In this document: positions 36,860-51,774 of the stretch, in pieces
Layout of the letters: every line of letters starts with the position of its first letter
Numbering within the stretch: the stretch's first letter is position 1
Origin: Ailurus styani
Taxonomy: Eukaryota > Chordata > Mammalia > Carnivora > Ailuridae
DNA length: 64,000 nucleotides
Reading direction: 5' to 3'
Assembly: GCA_002007465.1 (NCBI GenBank)
Contig: LNAC01000032.1
Span: 8,238,519 to 8,302,518, forward strand
Notes under the pieces: model-generated
Told to the model about the DNA's origin: nothing
Database searches by the model: none
The model's input: the letters and a program-made list of their open reading frames with translations, nothing else
Position numbers and translations under genes: made by a program

Positions 36860-37270
36860 GGCTGGTATCTTCCAAGAGAAAATAACAACAAACCTGCGAG
36901 ATGGTGGTTTGAACAAGATAGAAGTTTATTTCTCCCTCTAGTGGAAGCTCACAGTTGGGACTGGCCAGCTGGTGTGACCCAGCATGGTGCCGGGGCCCAG
37001 GCTCTTTCTGCCTTGTTGCTCTGATGGGCATGGGATGAGTGGGCTTATTCCAAAGACTGCCTTGTGACCCAAGACAGCTACGCCAGCTTCAGCTGTCATG
37101 TGCCATGTTGCATTTAGCTAGAAGGAAAAGGAAAAAGAGAAGGGCATGTCCTCTCATTTATGCATATTTCCCAAAAGTGGTACCATTACTTCAACTTGCA
37201 TCCCATAGGCCAGAACTTGTTCCTGTGGCCAGAGGTGATTTCAACATGCAGCCAGGTTTGTAAAAGACTG
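36860..37270. repeat. Possible old dispersed repeat, family unresolved
   Basis: The composition (AGAAGTTTATTTCTCCCTCT, GCCCAGGCTCTTTCTGCC) resembles ancient LTR or DNA-transposon relics that I have seen but cannot name. It has no clear termini. Confidence 0.3.
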
Positions 37271-38389
37271 CAACAAGCAGAAAACAGAAATGGGGCATAA
37301 AATGTTTCTACTACTCCCCTTAAATTATGACTGTGTGGAATCTGAGTAAATGCTTTCAGAAGTTATTTGAGTGACTCTTAAATTCATCTTATTCATTTAA
37401 CATGCAAAGTGCTCCTAGGTAAGATTCTGAGGATGAACGAAATAGGGTGTTCTGCTTTCCTTGAAGCTCACCTTCTTAGGGAAAGCCCAAGACTCTCCTG
37501 TTGGGAGTGATTATTGGCCAAACAATGGACTGCTATGTTGGAAAATTCTTTTAATAGCATAATATTTATGATTTTGAACAACTTAATTGCCATCTTCTCA
37601 ATCTAATCAAAGAAATAACACTGTTTCCTATTAATTTAATAGTAAAGATGAAGCACTAAATCATGTGTTCCTTGAGTAATAGTTGACACATTTGGACTCT
37701 GTCTTTGTCTCACCAGCTCCATCTTCGGACATTATTATTTCTTAATCTGGTTGGGGTTTATTTACCTTTGAATTTTTACTTTGAGAGTTGAGGGTTCTGA
37801 AGCTCTGGCCTCAAATTACCTGAAATTTCATAAACTCTCCCTAATTAGGAGCTTTTTAGAGCTCTGTTTCCTTAAATTAAAGAACTCGAGAAGCAATAAT
37901 CACTAACTTACTCTTCAGCAGATTTCTTTTGAGTCTACAATTAATCTAGATATTTGAACTATAGAAGTTGCAATATTGTGTGTCATATGCTGCACCTTTT
38001 GAAATTCAAGCAAAGGATCAAAGATTGAACCCCAATGTTGGTGACATAGCAAATGTATTAGGACATTTGAAAGTTCTGAGATGCGTATATCAGAGTTCCC
38101 ATCTTCACAAACCATTCTTTAATTAAACTCTCAGTGTCTGAGAGTACAGCTCCAGGGACTTGCCACATGCATACAGAAATAACAAAAATGTGAAGGCCTC
38201 CTCTATGAAAATGATCCATTTTGATTAGACTGTGACCTTTGAGGGGCTTTGGGATGGCTCAGTGATACCATCATGTTTAAAATAAAACAGACGTTTCCAT
38301 AAAATATGTTTACCGAGAATACTTTGGGGCTTTTAATGGTGGATTAAGGAAGCTTACATTGTTTGCATGTTGAAATGCTATTGTTGGCC

Positions 38390-38545
38390 TGGTATACATT
38401 ATCTCCTTTATTCTTCACAGTTCTGCAAGCAACGTGCAAATGTCTTCGTTCTGTGCAGATGATAACCAGTGCTCAGAGAGAGTCGCACACATAGTAAATG
38501 ACAGTGCTGGGCTTCGAAGTCTGTGCCTTTCCCACGCCACCCCAT
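38390..38545 (+). repeat. MIR-like fragment
   Basis: TACATTATCTCCTTTATTCT, a GATGATAACCAGTGCTCAGA segment, ACACATAGTAAATGACAGTG and CTTCGAAGTCTGTGCC follow MIR order. Confidence 0.6.
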
Positions 38546-39179
38546 ACCTTGGCCCTATTCACGAAGCAAGCCACAAAAAAACGCACACATCAGTGATGCA
38601 AAACCTGATCCACACGTTTATAGCCACTCATGCATGTGCAAACATGTACACACGGCCCTCTCCCCCACCTCTTCAATCTGAAGAATATAAAATATTCTTT
38701 TTGAGTAAGATAGTGTCAGTTTAAGAGAGTTCCTAAAATCAGAGCTCTCTTTTGCAGCATGGACCATCCTAACAGCTTTCAAAAAGGTTCTTGATTCCTC
38801 TCAATAATTCAGGGCTCCCCTGCAGGTATTCTTCTTTGGCTCTCCTCTGGGCAAAGAGGAGCCACTTATGTTTAATTTTACCAAATCAGCTTTGAAGAGT
38901 AGGTTCAGATTTCGTACAGTCTCTGCCGGGTAGTGTTTCCAGGCAGTAGGTAATGTGCTGTGGGGAGGACACGGGGTTCGTTTTCTGCACCCCTCCCCAC
39001 CCCTTCCCACCACCTTTTCTCTCTGCCAAGATTAGAAATCATTCCCCACAAAGCTAGCCCAAATAAAACACGCGGGCTTTTGAGTAGCAATGAAAGAGGT
39101 AATTTTGTTTGGGGTAGTAATTTGTCTCACACCAAATACCATCCTGTTTCTGATGATGGCATTATGCTACCTAATCTCT

Positions 39180-39780
39180 TTGATCAAGCGTTGGTGTCCG
39201 AAGAGGTCCACATCTGAGTGTGTTCTTCCGAGAATCCAGAGAAAACCAGAATTGCAGACGGAGGCATGCCCAGCCGTTTCCTTCTGTTTGCTTGCTCACG
39301 TTCTTGTCCTAGTCGGTTCGCACTGTCCCGTGCCACATGGCCGTGAGCTTAGCAGCGAGCCAGCCCCTCCCGTGCTACTTACATACAGGTCTCAGCCCAG
39401 ACCTCAAAATCGGTTAAGCCTGAAGCGTTGTTGTGTTGATTCGGTGTGAACTCAGAGACGAAAACGAACCATGGCAAGTCAGGCAACGTCCCGTGCTTCT
39501 GCGTGAGAATAACAAGCAGACCGGTACAGCAAGCCATGTTCGGGTGACAGTGATGTCACAGACACGAGGAAGAAATTGTCTGCTGTCTCCCCGCCACCAG
39601 TGGTCTTTGTAGTGCAGGACTAGTGCTCTGCTGCCTACCTGCGTGCTTGTCAGACCAGGGAGGCAATGTCTTGAGAGGAGCCGCATTTGACATTACGGGA
39701 GTTTGGATCTTTTCCCAGCCAGTGTACATCCTTCCCTTAATTGTCCCATGACTGAGAGGCGCCCCTTTTGATTGGAACGT
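39180..39780. promoter_or_regulatory. CpG-rich intronic patch, candidate regulatory element
   Basis: I counted 29 CpG dinucleotides in the 600 bases 39181-39780, in a setting where several hundred bases often pass with few or none. It is not part of any repeat I recognise. It contains TGATGTCA, close to a CRE/AP-1 site. It could be an enhancer, an alternative promoter or an old CpG-rich insertion. No exon could be assigned. Confidence 0.35.
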
Positions 39781-40724
39781 ATCACAGCTTGGAGAATTAT
39801 TTCAGAAGGCTGGTTGATGTATATCTGAAGCTGTCTGTTTCCTTTTTAACTTCCTTTTTCACCTCTGTCTTTACTCTCCTATGCAAGTTTTCAAGAATAC
39901 TCATCATCAAAAGGCATAAATTAGAAAAGTAAATCATTGCACTACTCTTATCAGTGAACCAATTAAACTAATGAAGAAAACAATATCCTTGGCAAAATGA
40001 TATCCTTAGTGCTGCTTCATTGGGGAAGATTGATAAATAGGAGAAAACCATTTCTATGACGGAAATTAATAAAAATATAGAGAGTGCTCAGTTGTTCATA
40101 TTTTAAAAGTAATTGTAAGTTGTAACTGTTTAATTATTTCAAGTAGTACTGGAAAGACCGTCAAGGTCCGGTTGAAAGTCATTAGCACAAGGAATTTACA
40201 TCTAGCCATGCAAAAAGGCCAATGTAACTTGCCTCTCTGTTTCTACCTTAACCAATTAATTCAGTGAACATTTTGTTCACATTAGCCACCTCCTACCACG
40301 TAGGTGAAAATAACCAGTTGTCAAACTAGTTTGTGTTTCATTGCTTCTTGATTGTGATACTTTTTTTTAGAAGACACTTTTCTTTTTAAAAATAATGCCC
40401 AGTTATGATTTAGCTTCAGATCGACAGGTCCCCAGAATGTCAGAACTTTAGATGGCAGAACAGTTGCCAGAAAGACAGTGTTGTACTTGGCAGCTCTCGC
40501 CCGCCAGATGTTGAGGGTGAAGCCTGGCAGGGCTCCACTCTCCAATCCCCACTCTTGCCCTCCCATTTACCGTGCCCCTTCTTCCATACTGGCTGCATTT
40601 GTGGTTTTATTCAGCGTTTGGGAAGGTATTTTATTCTTGCCACAGGGGAGAAGGAAATAAAATGTGAAAACAGGACTCTTATTTTGAGGGTACGCTAAGC
40701 CAAGAATTTGGAAATTAAGTTACG

Positions 40725-40822
40725 TTTTCTTTCTCCCTTTCTTTTTCCTTCTCCTTTTCTTTTCTCTTTTCTTGCTTTCCCTCCATCCTTCCCTCCCTTC
40801 AGTCTTCCTGTCTTCCTTCTCA
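40725..40822 (+). repeat. Polypyrimidine tract
   Basis: About 98 nt with only about six purines, made of CTTT, CCTT and CCCT units. Confidence 0.9.
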
Positions 40823-41189
40823 TTTATAGGAAAAGGAGCTAGTATTTCTTAAACTCCCACAATATACTAGTTGCTGTATGTCCGTTAAATAACAAGGATA
40901 TTAAATGTGTCGTGAATCATTAAAAAGGTAAATAAATATGAAAGCATATCATAAAATATTTCTATATCACTCTTTGAGGTTTCAGTTATGAAAAAACTAT
41001 AGAAATTAAAACTAAAGGCAATAAAGCCATGTGTTAGTGTCAAAACAGGATCTTTAACAGACGACAAGAGAGAAAATATGGGTCCTTAAAAGTGATTCCT
41101 GTAGCATTTAACTGGAGTTAAAAAATTGTGTTTTAGATTTTAGCTGGAGAGATAATAGCTTTGCTTAAGATTCTTACAGACAAAGCTCA

Positions 41190-41400
41190 TCTGAAGAGTT
41201 CAGAATTGTGGTTACATTTCCAAAAGGATATTGATTGGGAAGGGGCACAGGGGAGCCTTCTGTGTGCCGAAGTATAACTGGATTTGGTTAGTAGTTTCAT
41301 GAGAATATACAGATATACAGACTTATTGACTGGCATATTGAAAATGTGAGCACTTCATCCTATGTACGTTAGACTTTAATAAAAACAACAACAACAAAAT
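41190..41400 (+). repeat. L1M-type LINE 3' end, sense
   Basis: TTGATTGGGAAGGGGCACAG, GGGAGCCTTCTGTGTGCCG, a GGTTAGTAGTTTCATGAG segment and TTAGACTTTAATAAAAACAA match the order of the old L1M 3' end. Confidence 0.75.
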
Positions 41401-41502
41401 CTTTTTTAGAAGCAGCTACAGTATGGCCAAACATATATTCTTTCTCAATATAGAAATAGAATACATTAGATATAGCAATTTCAGTAAATAAATAAAATTC
41501 TT

Positions 41503-41689
41503 TTTTTTAAAGATTTTATTTATTTGACAGAGAGAGAGAGAGATCAGTTGGCAGAGAGGCAGGTAGAGAGAGGAGGAAGCAGGCTCCCTGCTGAGCAGAG
41601 AGCCCGATGCGGGACTCTATCCCAGAACCCTGAGATCATGACCTGAGCCGAAGGCAGAGGCTTAACCCATTGAGCCACCCAGGTGTCCC
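41503..41689 (-). repeat. Can-SINE, young type, antisense
   Basis: Reversed tail, GACAGAGAGAGAGAGAGATC and a head ending GCCACCCAGGTGTCCC. Duplications of about 19 bp starting GTAAATAAATA flank it at 41484-41502 and 41690-41708, with one mismatch. Confidence 0.96.
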
Positions 41690-41771
41690 GTAAATAAATA
41701 TAATTCTTAAAAGACCTTACATTCTCATCTTATTCCAAACTAGATATCCAAAGTTAACAACCAATATGGAA

Positions 41772-41772
<1 letters not shown>

Positions 41773-41800
<28 letters not shown>
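41773..41800. repeat. (TG)14 microsatellite
   Basis: Fourteen uninterrupted TG units. Confidence 0.97.
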
Positions 41801-41803
<3 letters not shown>

Positions 41804-43025
41804 TTCTTTAGTATTAAGCTACAACCTTATCAAGTTTAAATTAGGAATAGGTTTCTCATTGACATTAATAATGGTTTATAAATATCTTCTCTGAAATGCG
41901 AGACAAGTTTGAGTAACACTCCTTTTGTGAAAGCATGTAAATGTACCCTGAAAACCAGATACGTAGCAATCAGAAACTCACTGAGCCACCACACTACGCA
42001 CTGGGATAACAGGAATGTGCACCATGGATGGATCATAATGTGTAAGGATCACTTGTAGAGACCATTTGGTCAACTGTTCAGAAACAGTAATATCATTTGT
42101 CACACGAACTTTAGCTAAGAAATATAATCAGAAAATGATAATTAGAAAATTATAGTAACATAATAAATTTATATAAAATTTTATGTCAACCCATTATTTT
42201 TGTTTACTTCAATTATAATTACATAGTTGGAGACAATATCCTACTTGAAAAACACAATAATACATACTTGCTTTGATAATTAGTATTTTCTCCGAGACTT
42301 GGGCTGTATATTCAAACATAATAATTTCCACTCATTTAATAAATTATTATATAAGCTGACAGAGGTGATTCTTCTTTACAGGTATCACAACAAATGAATC
42401 ACCAGTAGTTTTTACCAGTGGACATTATGCAGCATGTTTACTGTATGTTGGAAAGCTCTTTATAAAAATGTAAATGTTTTATATATTTTTTTGGTTTCAG
42501 ATTTTAATAACCAGAATCAGACTTGCCTCAATATTTTTGTGGTTCTCTATCTTTTTAGCTTCACTTTTAGAACATAAACTTAATGAGGAAAAAAAGAGAA
42601 TACTTCTTTTCCAAGAGTGGTTTTCTCTTCCCTGTGGGTTTTTGATGAATGCCAGTGAAGGATAATGAAATTGATGGTAGTACTTGATTATCCCGCTTAT
42701 CTTAATTCACACTCCAGGATGACTGTGTCCATGCAGGCTAATTCCAAACCTGGTGAATTCAAAGGGGACCTTCATTTTTACACGAACTGCAAAACCCAAG
42801 TAATTAATTTGAGAGTTTTAAGATGTATGAAATTATTAGCAGCATGTTTAGTGAAATTCCCTGGCCTTCAATTTAATTGTATTTATATGTAAAACAAGCC
42901 AAAAAAAATAAAAAAGAAAAGAAAAACAAGAAAAACCTTCTTAAGGCTTTATATATCTAAGGCACGAAATAAAAGGCAAGGTGATGAGGGAGAAGGCTAG
43001 TGAAGGAGAGAGAAAACAGAGACAC

Positions 43026-43157
43026 GGGGCACCCAGCCGGCTCGGCTGGGCAGCACATGACTCTTGATCTCAGGGTTGTAAGTTTGAGCCAAACAGTGGG
43101 TGTAGAGATTACTTAAAAAATAAAATAGTAAAAAGAAAGAAAGAAAGAAAGAAAAAA
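43026..43157 (+). repeat. Can-SINE, old short type, sense
   Basis: GGGGCACCCAGCCGGCTCGG, TGACTCTTGATCTCAGGGTT and TGTAGAGATTACTTAAAAA place it in an older, shorter subfamily. It ends in an (AAAG)n tail. Confidence 0.88.
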
Positions 43158-43539
43158 TCAGTCAGCCTGAGCCTAGTGGCATTGTTTGCTTCTAAACTTT
43201 GTCTTGCCTTTCATTTCCAATTTTCCTGTTTCTATTACTGTTTTTTTTTTTAAATCTGTTTTATAAAGAGAGGTGTCTTTATTTATTAATTGCTAATCAC
43301 ATTTCTTCTCATACTTGTACATCATATTTTGAGCATATCTTCTTTCAGATTTCTTCCAATAGACCCTGTAAAGTCCATTGTTTTCTTGTGGTGCATAGAA
43401 ACTCAGTGTATGCATATAAACCTTGGCTTTGTACTAATATTTTCTGTTTGATTTTTTAATAATCCTCCTGAATAAGGCCTAACCTTTTGGGAACTTTTGG
43501 TCATAGTCGCACATTAGTTCATGTCAACCTAATGTGTGA

Positions 43540-45452
<1,913 letters not shown>

Positions 45453-46055
45453 TGAATGTCCCTGTCTTTTTCATGAACTTTATCCTTTTGAATTGAAATG
45501 ATTGAAAGTTGTCATGCATCTCTTCTTTGTATTCACTTTTCTTCAGAAAGAAAAATATATTTATACTGGAAAGAGTTTTTATCTTGAAAACCTCAGGGTT
45601 CCTTTTACCATGTGATATGTGTCACTGAAATGTATAATGTTTGATTGCTAAAAAATAGATGCCTTTTCATTTCCATTTGGCTGGTGTTAAGCAACCCATT
45701 GTATATTCATAGTCTATTAGAGCTAGAAAATGTTGCTTCGCTCTTGGGAAAATATCACAAGTCGACCTTTAAAATATGTCCATATTATCATTTAAAAAAA
45801 ATCTATTCTTTTCACGCTTAACACTTTAAAGCAACAGTCTGACAAAAGCAATGGTGATACACTGTTGACTGTATTGAGTGGCGAAGTGATAGCCGATTTT
45901 TTTTGAGGTATTTTTTACTTAATTTAACATTGGTTATTAGCAGTTGTTTTAGCCAGCAAAAAGATGAGTTAGATTGAGTATGGAAGTATCTTTTTCTTGA
46001 GAATATGTGATAGTATGAGATAGTTTTATGTAGTAGAAGAGACAATCTTTTATTT

Positions 46056-46083
46056 GTTATTATTATGATTATTATTATTGTTT
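46056..46083. repeat. (ATT)n-like simple repeat
   Basis: ATT units with one GATT interruption. Confidence 0.85.
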
Positions 46084-47869
46084 TCCTCAATGTTCTTTGA
46101 AAAGTTCCCTGGCTTTTAAAGAAAAGCTATATTTAAGGAAATAAAACATTCAAATTCTACCTTAATACTCTTGTCATTAAGGTCCAAGTTTTCAAGTGTA
46201 AAAATAATACAGTATTTAGTTTCCCATCAGAAAGGAAATGCATGATTTTTATTTTTAAAATCAAACAGAAGTACATTAAATAAACCTTTGCTTCCTGCTC
46301 TGTGAGTTTGTGTCTTTTTTTATAAGACACCACTATCCATCTGCTTCTAGAGTTCTGTAGCACACAGAGCATTGGTATTTGCTCTCTGTTGAAAGTATGA
46401 GAAAGACATGACACTGAACTGTAGTCATGGAGTTGAAGGAGAGAGAGAGTCACTTTCTGTGTGAGTTCTGTAATCTGGCGGATTTTTATAATATTATCTG
46501 AACTCTTATCATAAATTAAGTAAATTTTGAAACTATCACCCACTGCCCCAGAACTTACTTTCTGACACATTTCAGATATTTTGTTCAATTTTCACATATG
46601 TCATTAAGCTCCACTCTTAGCCATAAAATGATTTTTAGGTTTCCATTGTGCCCGATGTCAGAGTTTCTGCCACCCTTAGTTTATTTAATTAATTTAGTCC
46701 TTTATTCTTCCTGTTGGTGGTATTAATTTTAGAATGCACTTTGTAACTTTTTGAGATTAAGTTCTGTATTCTGGTTGCCTTACCAAACGTTTAGCTGGGA
46801 ACTCATAGTAACCAGAAAGACTCTCCTCCTTTGCTGTTCTACCCCTAATAATAAGTTCTTCTTTCTTAGAAAGAAATTCTGTATTTTTACAAATAAGCAC
46901 TATTTTTCTTGGATGAATTATTCCAAAAGCATAAATTATTTAAGTCTCTTAAACAAGTCTAAGTTTGCAATGTATATTTTATGAATAACATAATGGTTGA
47001 AATATAGAGGGTCTTGGCTTATTGAAGTTTTTCATTGAGTGTTGAAAATGTGAGATATTGCCTCATTCTTTTTAGATATTAGTAAAAAATGGTGTGTAGC
47101 AAAACCATTATTTATGTCACCTTTTATGTCTCAGGAAAAAGAATTTGATCGCCTGCCAGGCTTATATATCCACCTTTCCCTTGGGTTTTTGAAAAATATT
47201 AAAGTATTGAATATGAAGAATATCAGTTCTTAATAGGTTTTCATGGCTGTTTTATGCTTTTTTTAAGAGACTATAATGTCTGCTAACTTCACCCAAGATT
47301 CTTTAATTGCAGTTCAATCAGGATAAATGATAGGAAAGTGATAGTGTTATAAAAATTTTGGTGAAATGTCATTTCCAGTTAGCATATTGCTCTTGCTTTC
47401 TAAATACACCTTTTACAATTGAAATATGACCTTGCTAAACATTTATAGCTGGAAAATGGATTTCATATGAGGGTTCTGGTAAACCTATAAAGCTTAGAAT
47501 TGTCAGCTGAAGAATGACCAGCTAAACTTGGGTTTATTTTACTGCTTATCATTCCTCTTGGTTTGCAACTACTAAGATAAACTACAACAGGCTTGTACTC
47601 TAATTCAAAACTTAGATAGCCCCTAATAGTGACTATCCAGAATGCCATACAAGGAGTGGCTGCTTTTAAAATGAAAGCTGGTTGTTCTCAAAGCCGTATC
47701 GTTCGATATAAACACCATACGTTGTTCTTCATCCAGATTTCTAAGCCTCAGTTTAATGGAGGCAGGAAGAGAAATTTCCCCAATGATAGAACAACATAAA
47801 AGCTCCTCCTCAGAAGGGAAACAGAATCCCATCCACTGGTAATGACTAAAATACTTAGATCAAATTAGT

Positions 47870-48090
47870 AAGGAGGAGCAAAAGAAAAGATAAAAAGTAA
47901 ACTAGGAGACAAGAAAAGAGAGGAATTAAAGGAGTAGGAATTAAAGGAACAGGAGGGAAGTAAAGAGTGAGATGAAGACATAATGAAGAGGCTCATCCGG
48001 AGGAAGAAGGGAAAGCTCGAGAGAGAGAGGAAGCATGGATGGATGGGGAGGAAGGAAGGCGGGAAAGCAAACAGGACGACAGGGAGAGGG
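47870..48090 (+). repeat. Purine-rich block before exon 6
   Basis: By count, 185 of 221 bases are A or G (84%), with GAGAGAGAG, GGAAGGAAGG and GGATGGATGG stretches. It ends 120 bp before the exon 6 acceptor. Confidence 0.85.
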
Positions 48091-48210
48091 CTGTCTGTCA
48101 CCAGGCCTGGAGCTGGGGAGGAAGTCGGGGACTGCAACACCACTTCTACTTTCTGAACTACAAGCTTCCAAAGATTAGTATTTTGCTCTCTTGTCTTCTA
48201 TTTTTCTTAG

Positions 48211-48351
<141 letters not shown>

Positions 48352-50329
48352 TGAGGACGGACGGCTTGCCTTCGGGAGCACACTTGGTTCATTGATGGTT
48401 TAAGCTATCAGTTCATGGGTTGTTCGATGTATTTATGATGTTTACGTAACTTCTCTCGGAAACAAGGCTAAATGAGAGGTTCACTTGGCAACCCTGGTTC
48501 AGGTGGGTTCTTAGCACTTGCAAAAGGAAAAGATAAATAAAACATTTGTATAAATACACAGACAAATATCTGTGAAGAATAGAAAAGGCATAAAAGAGGC
48601 ATGTGGGGTGAGTGGTGAGGCAACTGAAGAAGATAGAATTTAGTAGAAAATGTGTTCAGTTTCAAGAACTGAAGAAAAATATCCAATGCTGGCCTTGATT
48701 TTTCATTCAATTATATAATCACTTAAAACATTTTTACCTGTTTTGGTAACTTAAATCAGGAAAACAATTTTAAATCTGTTAATTAAATGATATTGAAGTT
48801 ACTCTTAAATTTTCTTAAGTTTATTAGACTTCCTGGGTAACTTAAAATGAGCAGTAACTCAGTACATAAGGACCATAGTAAATTTATTTTTAGCCCTTTG
48901 ACAAACCACTTTGCAAAATTGTGACAGTAATTTTTATACTTGCCAGTGTAGGGGTACCTCCCCATTCCCTAACGTTTCAGAGCACCTCAGAAAGAAGTCG
49001 GTGACACGGCTGGGTTTTTGCATCCTCACGGTTTTTCTGACATCTCAACTCAGTTGTTACTTCTACATTTGATTAGTCTCTGTTCCACTGGGTGCCCTTA
49101 GCATCAGACCCACAGTTGATGTGACAGTGGCCAGAGTGACAGAAGAAGGAGGTTGTGGAGAAATCGAGAATGTTAAACTCTGTAAGACATGGTCCTTAAA
49201 GAAAACAAAACAAAACTACAAACCTAATGGGATGAGCCCTGAAGTCGATGGCTAATTCCAGCCCCACAGGGGAGCAGCTGGGAAGGCTGGGGAGACTCCC
49301 CCACAAGTGCTTATCTTCTGTCTCAAGAGCAAGCAGCCATCGCCTCTACATAATGTTGATCAGAGTTTGTTCAGTGGTGGAACATTTGGTTCCATATCTT
49401 AAGTTTTCCTTACAGGGGGAAAAATTTGCCATTTATCTATCTGTTGAAGTGATTGAGAAGTTAGTTTGTGAGCATAAAGTCTTGTATACTGTCAAGCATC
49501 CTTCAAAGAATACTTTTTGTTATAAATATTAATAAAGCGGTTTGCTCTGAGCTTATTCATCAGAAAGGTTACAAATCATTTCTGTATTTTGGAAATTTGG
49601 GCTCCAGGTCAAATGAGTCTATTTTGGGTGGAATGAAGAAGCATTGTAAAATCATTTCTGCAAAGCCTAAGGTTTCTTTTCAGTAATTAATGTAGAAGTA
49701 ATCTTTTATTAAATATGCTAAGTTTAATGAAAAGATAAATATTGTGGACATATATCAAAGCAAAGTTTTTCGATTTTTAAAATCTGCTGTTAAATCCCTC
49801 ATCGTACCGTGAGTGTTTAAGTTACTTACTTGATACCACTGAGCTGTGTTTCAGTACTACGAGAGCCAACAAAAGCCAAACCTCTTGACTTTAATGTTGT
49901 GGCACATTGCACTGATCTTTCCTTCCGTTCATAGTATATATAACATTCTTCTATTAGTTTTCTGAGTCAGCTGTTCAAGGAAATCATATTCTAAATGTTC
50001 TGTACTGAACTTACATAAAGTTATGGTATTTTTGTTTTGTCAATATAGACACAGATGTGTTTACATCAGAGATAAAGTCCATCAACTAGATAATTAGAGG
50101 ATTATTCATGTTTTCACACTTTTGTTCTCAACAAAGTGGTTATTTAACTCCTCTCATTAGAGGTTCTTTAGTATCTCTAGCCATGACAAATGCTGAATAT
50201 TTAAATCCACAGCCTATAGATTCTGATGAACAACAAAGCAATCTGGACTATCTAAGGAGAAGAAAAATGACTGTTTCCTTCTCTTAGAGCATTTTGATTC
50301 TTGTCTTTAGTTCCCTTGGAGGGGTTCAG

Positions 50330-50730
50330 GCATCCTCTGTGGCGGTGCTTGATAAAGCCGACCTAGAGGGGCACGAGGCAGAGTAATAAAATTGGTCGAG
50401 AAACTCGGCGACAATGAACCTGTTTGAGTTATTGGCAGTTATTTTGATTGGCAACTCCCAGTTTTATTTGACCCGTTTATACAGAGTCTGCATATTTAAT
50501 TAGCTGTGCCACCCTAGCCTCATCTAACATGGCTTCTGGGCCATGATTTAAATAAAACGGAGTTCTGCAGAAAAAGGTTACAGTAAGAACGCATGGACGC
50601 CACCATGAGTTGGAGAAGAGAGACAGTGTGACGAGGGGAGGGAATCCTCTGCTTTGGCCCCATTGCTGCCACCTTTGTAATCTTCGATCGCAGTTTGTGA
50701 ACTCATGTGCCTATGATGTCCAGGCAGGTA
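50330..50730. promoter_or_regulatory. Candidate conserved noncoding element
   Basis: Repeat-free sequence with about a dozen CpGs and a homeodomain-type TTTAATTAGC core next to TGCATA. It resembles vertebrate conserved noncoding elements in texture. Function is inferred only. Confidence 0.25.
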
Positions 50731-50999
50731 CTTGAGATACTTGAAACAAGCCAAGCCTTATACTGTAAAAATTCGTGAGGATCCTGACAAATTGAAGGTA
50801 AAAGTTTTATTTTTATGTAGACCAAACAAAACTGTTGGCTGGATTCGGTGCTTGGGTTGGCAGTTTCTGTGTCTGCCTTGGATGAATCACGTAAGCTTTG
50901 TGTTCTAGGTTTAGCTTACTTCAAAAGGAGTGAGTTACATCAGACCTTCTGAAGTTCCTCTAAACTCTGAGCCTTAAAGAACATCTTGACAGTCATTTT

Positions 51000-51760
51000 A
51001 AAAGTGTTTTTGAAGCTGCAAATTGCAGCTCACTCAAATCAATGCCAGTCTCTTAATCACCCATCACGCCGTGTGTCTGCTCGTCACATGCAACCCACCT
51101 TCCCTTCTGCAGCTGACGTTCCTGCCAACCCCTTCCACCTGGAAATCCTCTGGTTCCTCCTTCTCCCACATCCCAATTCTCCTCTAACTTATCCAGCAGA
51201 TTCCTGCCGCTTCTGCTGCCCTTTCTTGGTCATCCTCCTGCTTCCAACGTTTTCTTTCTTCACTTTTCCCTGGAGTCTCACCTGTTCCCTTAGCTTCCCT
51301 ATAAACTGTATAAACTCTGTGGTTTGATTACCAGATCTAGCCCCTTCATCTGTTTATCTTTCCTGAGCAGGACTTCTCTATTTCTAGGTGACTGCTGGAA
51401 GTTTTTATCTTAGATATCCCATGGTCACCTTAACCTCAACTCACCTTGCCTGAAAAGGCTTATGGTTTACTTCCCCACTGGGGATTCCTCCTAGTTTCGC
51501 TGTTTCTATGAACAGTTCTGTTAAGAGTCATGGAGTCCAGCAGATATCTTTGCTTGTTCTTTTTGCATGGAAATCACCACCAATCAGTCATCACATCTTA
51601 TTGACCCTTTCTTAAAAATATCGCCAGCACCTAGATCACACTGCCTTCCCTTCTTCCCACTCTGAGTTCAAGACTTTCATTTTTAGTTCGTTGAAATCAC
51701 ATTTAAATTTCACAACGTCCTTCCCACTCCCTCCTCCAAATCGTATGGTTTCCTTAATGG
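51000..51760 (+). repeat. L2-like LINE remains, sense
   Basis: Pyrimidine-rich diverged sequence with L2-like order near the start (CAAATCAATGCCAGTCTC) and later (ATGGAAATCACCACCAATCA, ACTTTCATTTTTAG). Low identity. Confidence 0.45.
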
Positions 51761-51774
51761 GTATCCTTTTCAGA

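Noticed and set aside
39090..39449. 119-codon plus-strand open frame over the CpG-rich patch
   Set aside because: Low stop density is expected from the base composition. No domain was recognised and it is not flanked by matched splice sites in a PPP3CA-compatible way.
46157..46588. 143-codon minus-strand open frame in intron 5
   Set aside because: No recognisable domain, no promoter or splice context, and AT-rich composition. It is compatible with a chance open frame.
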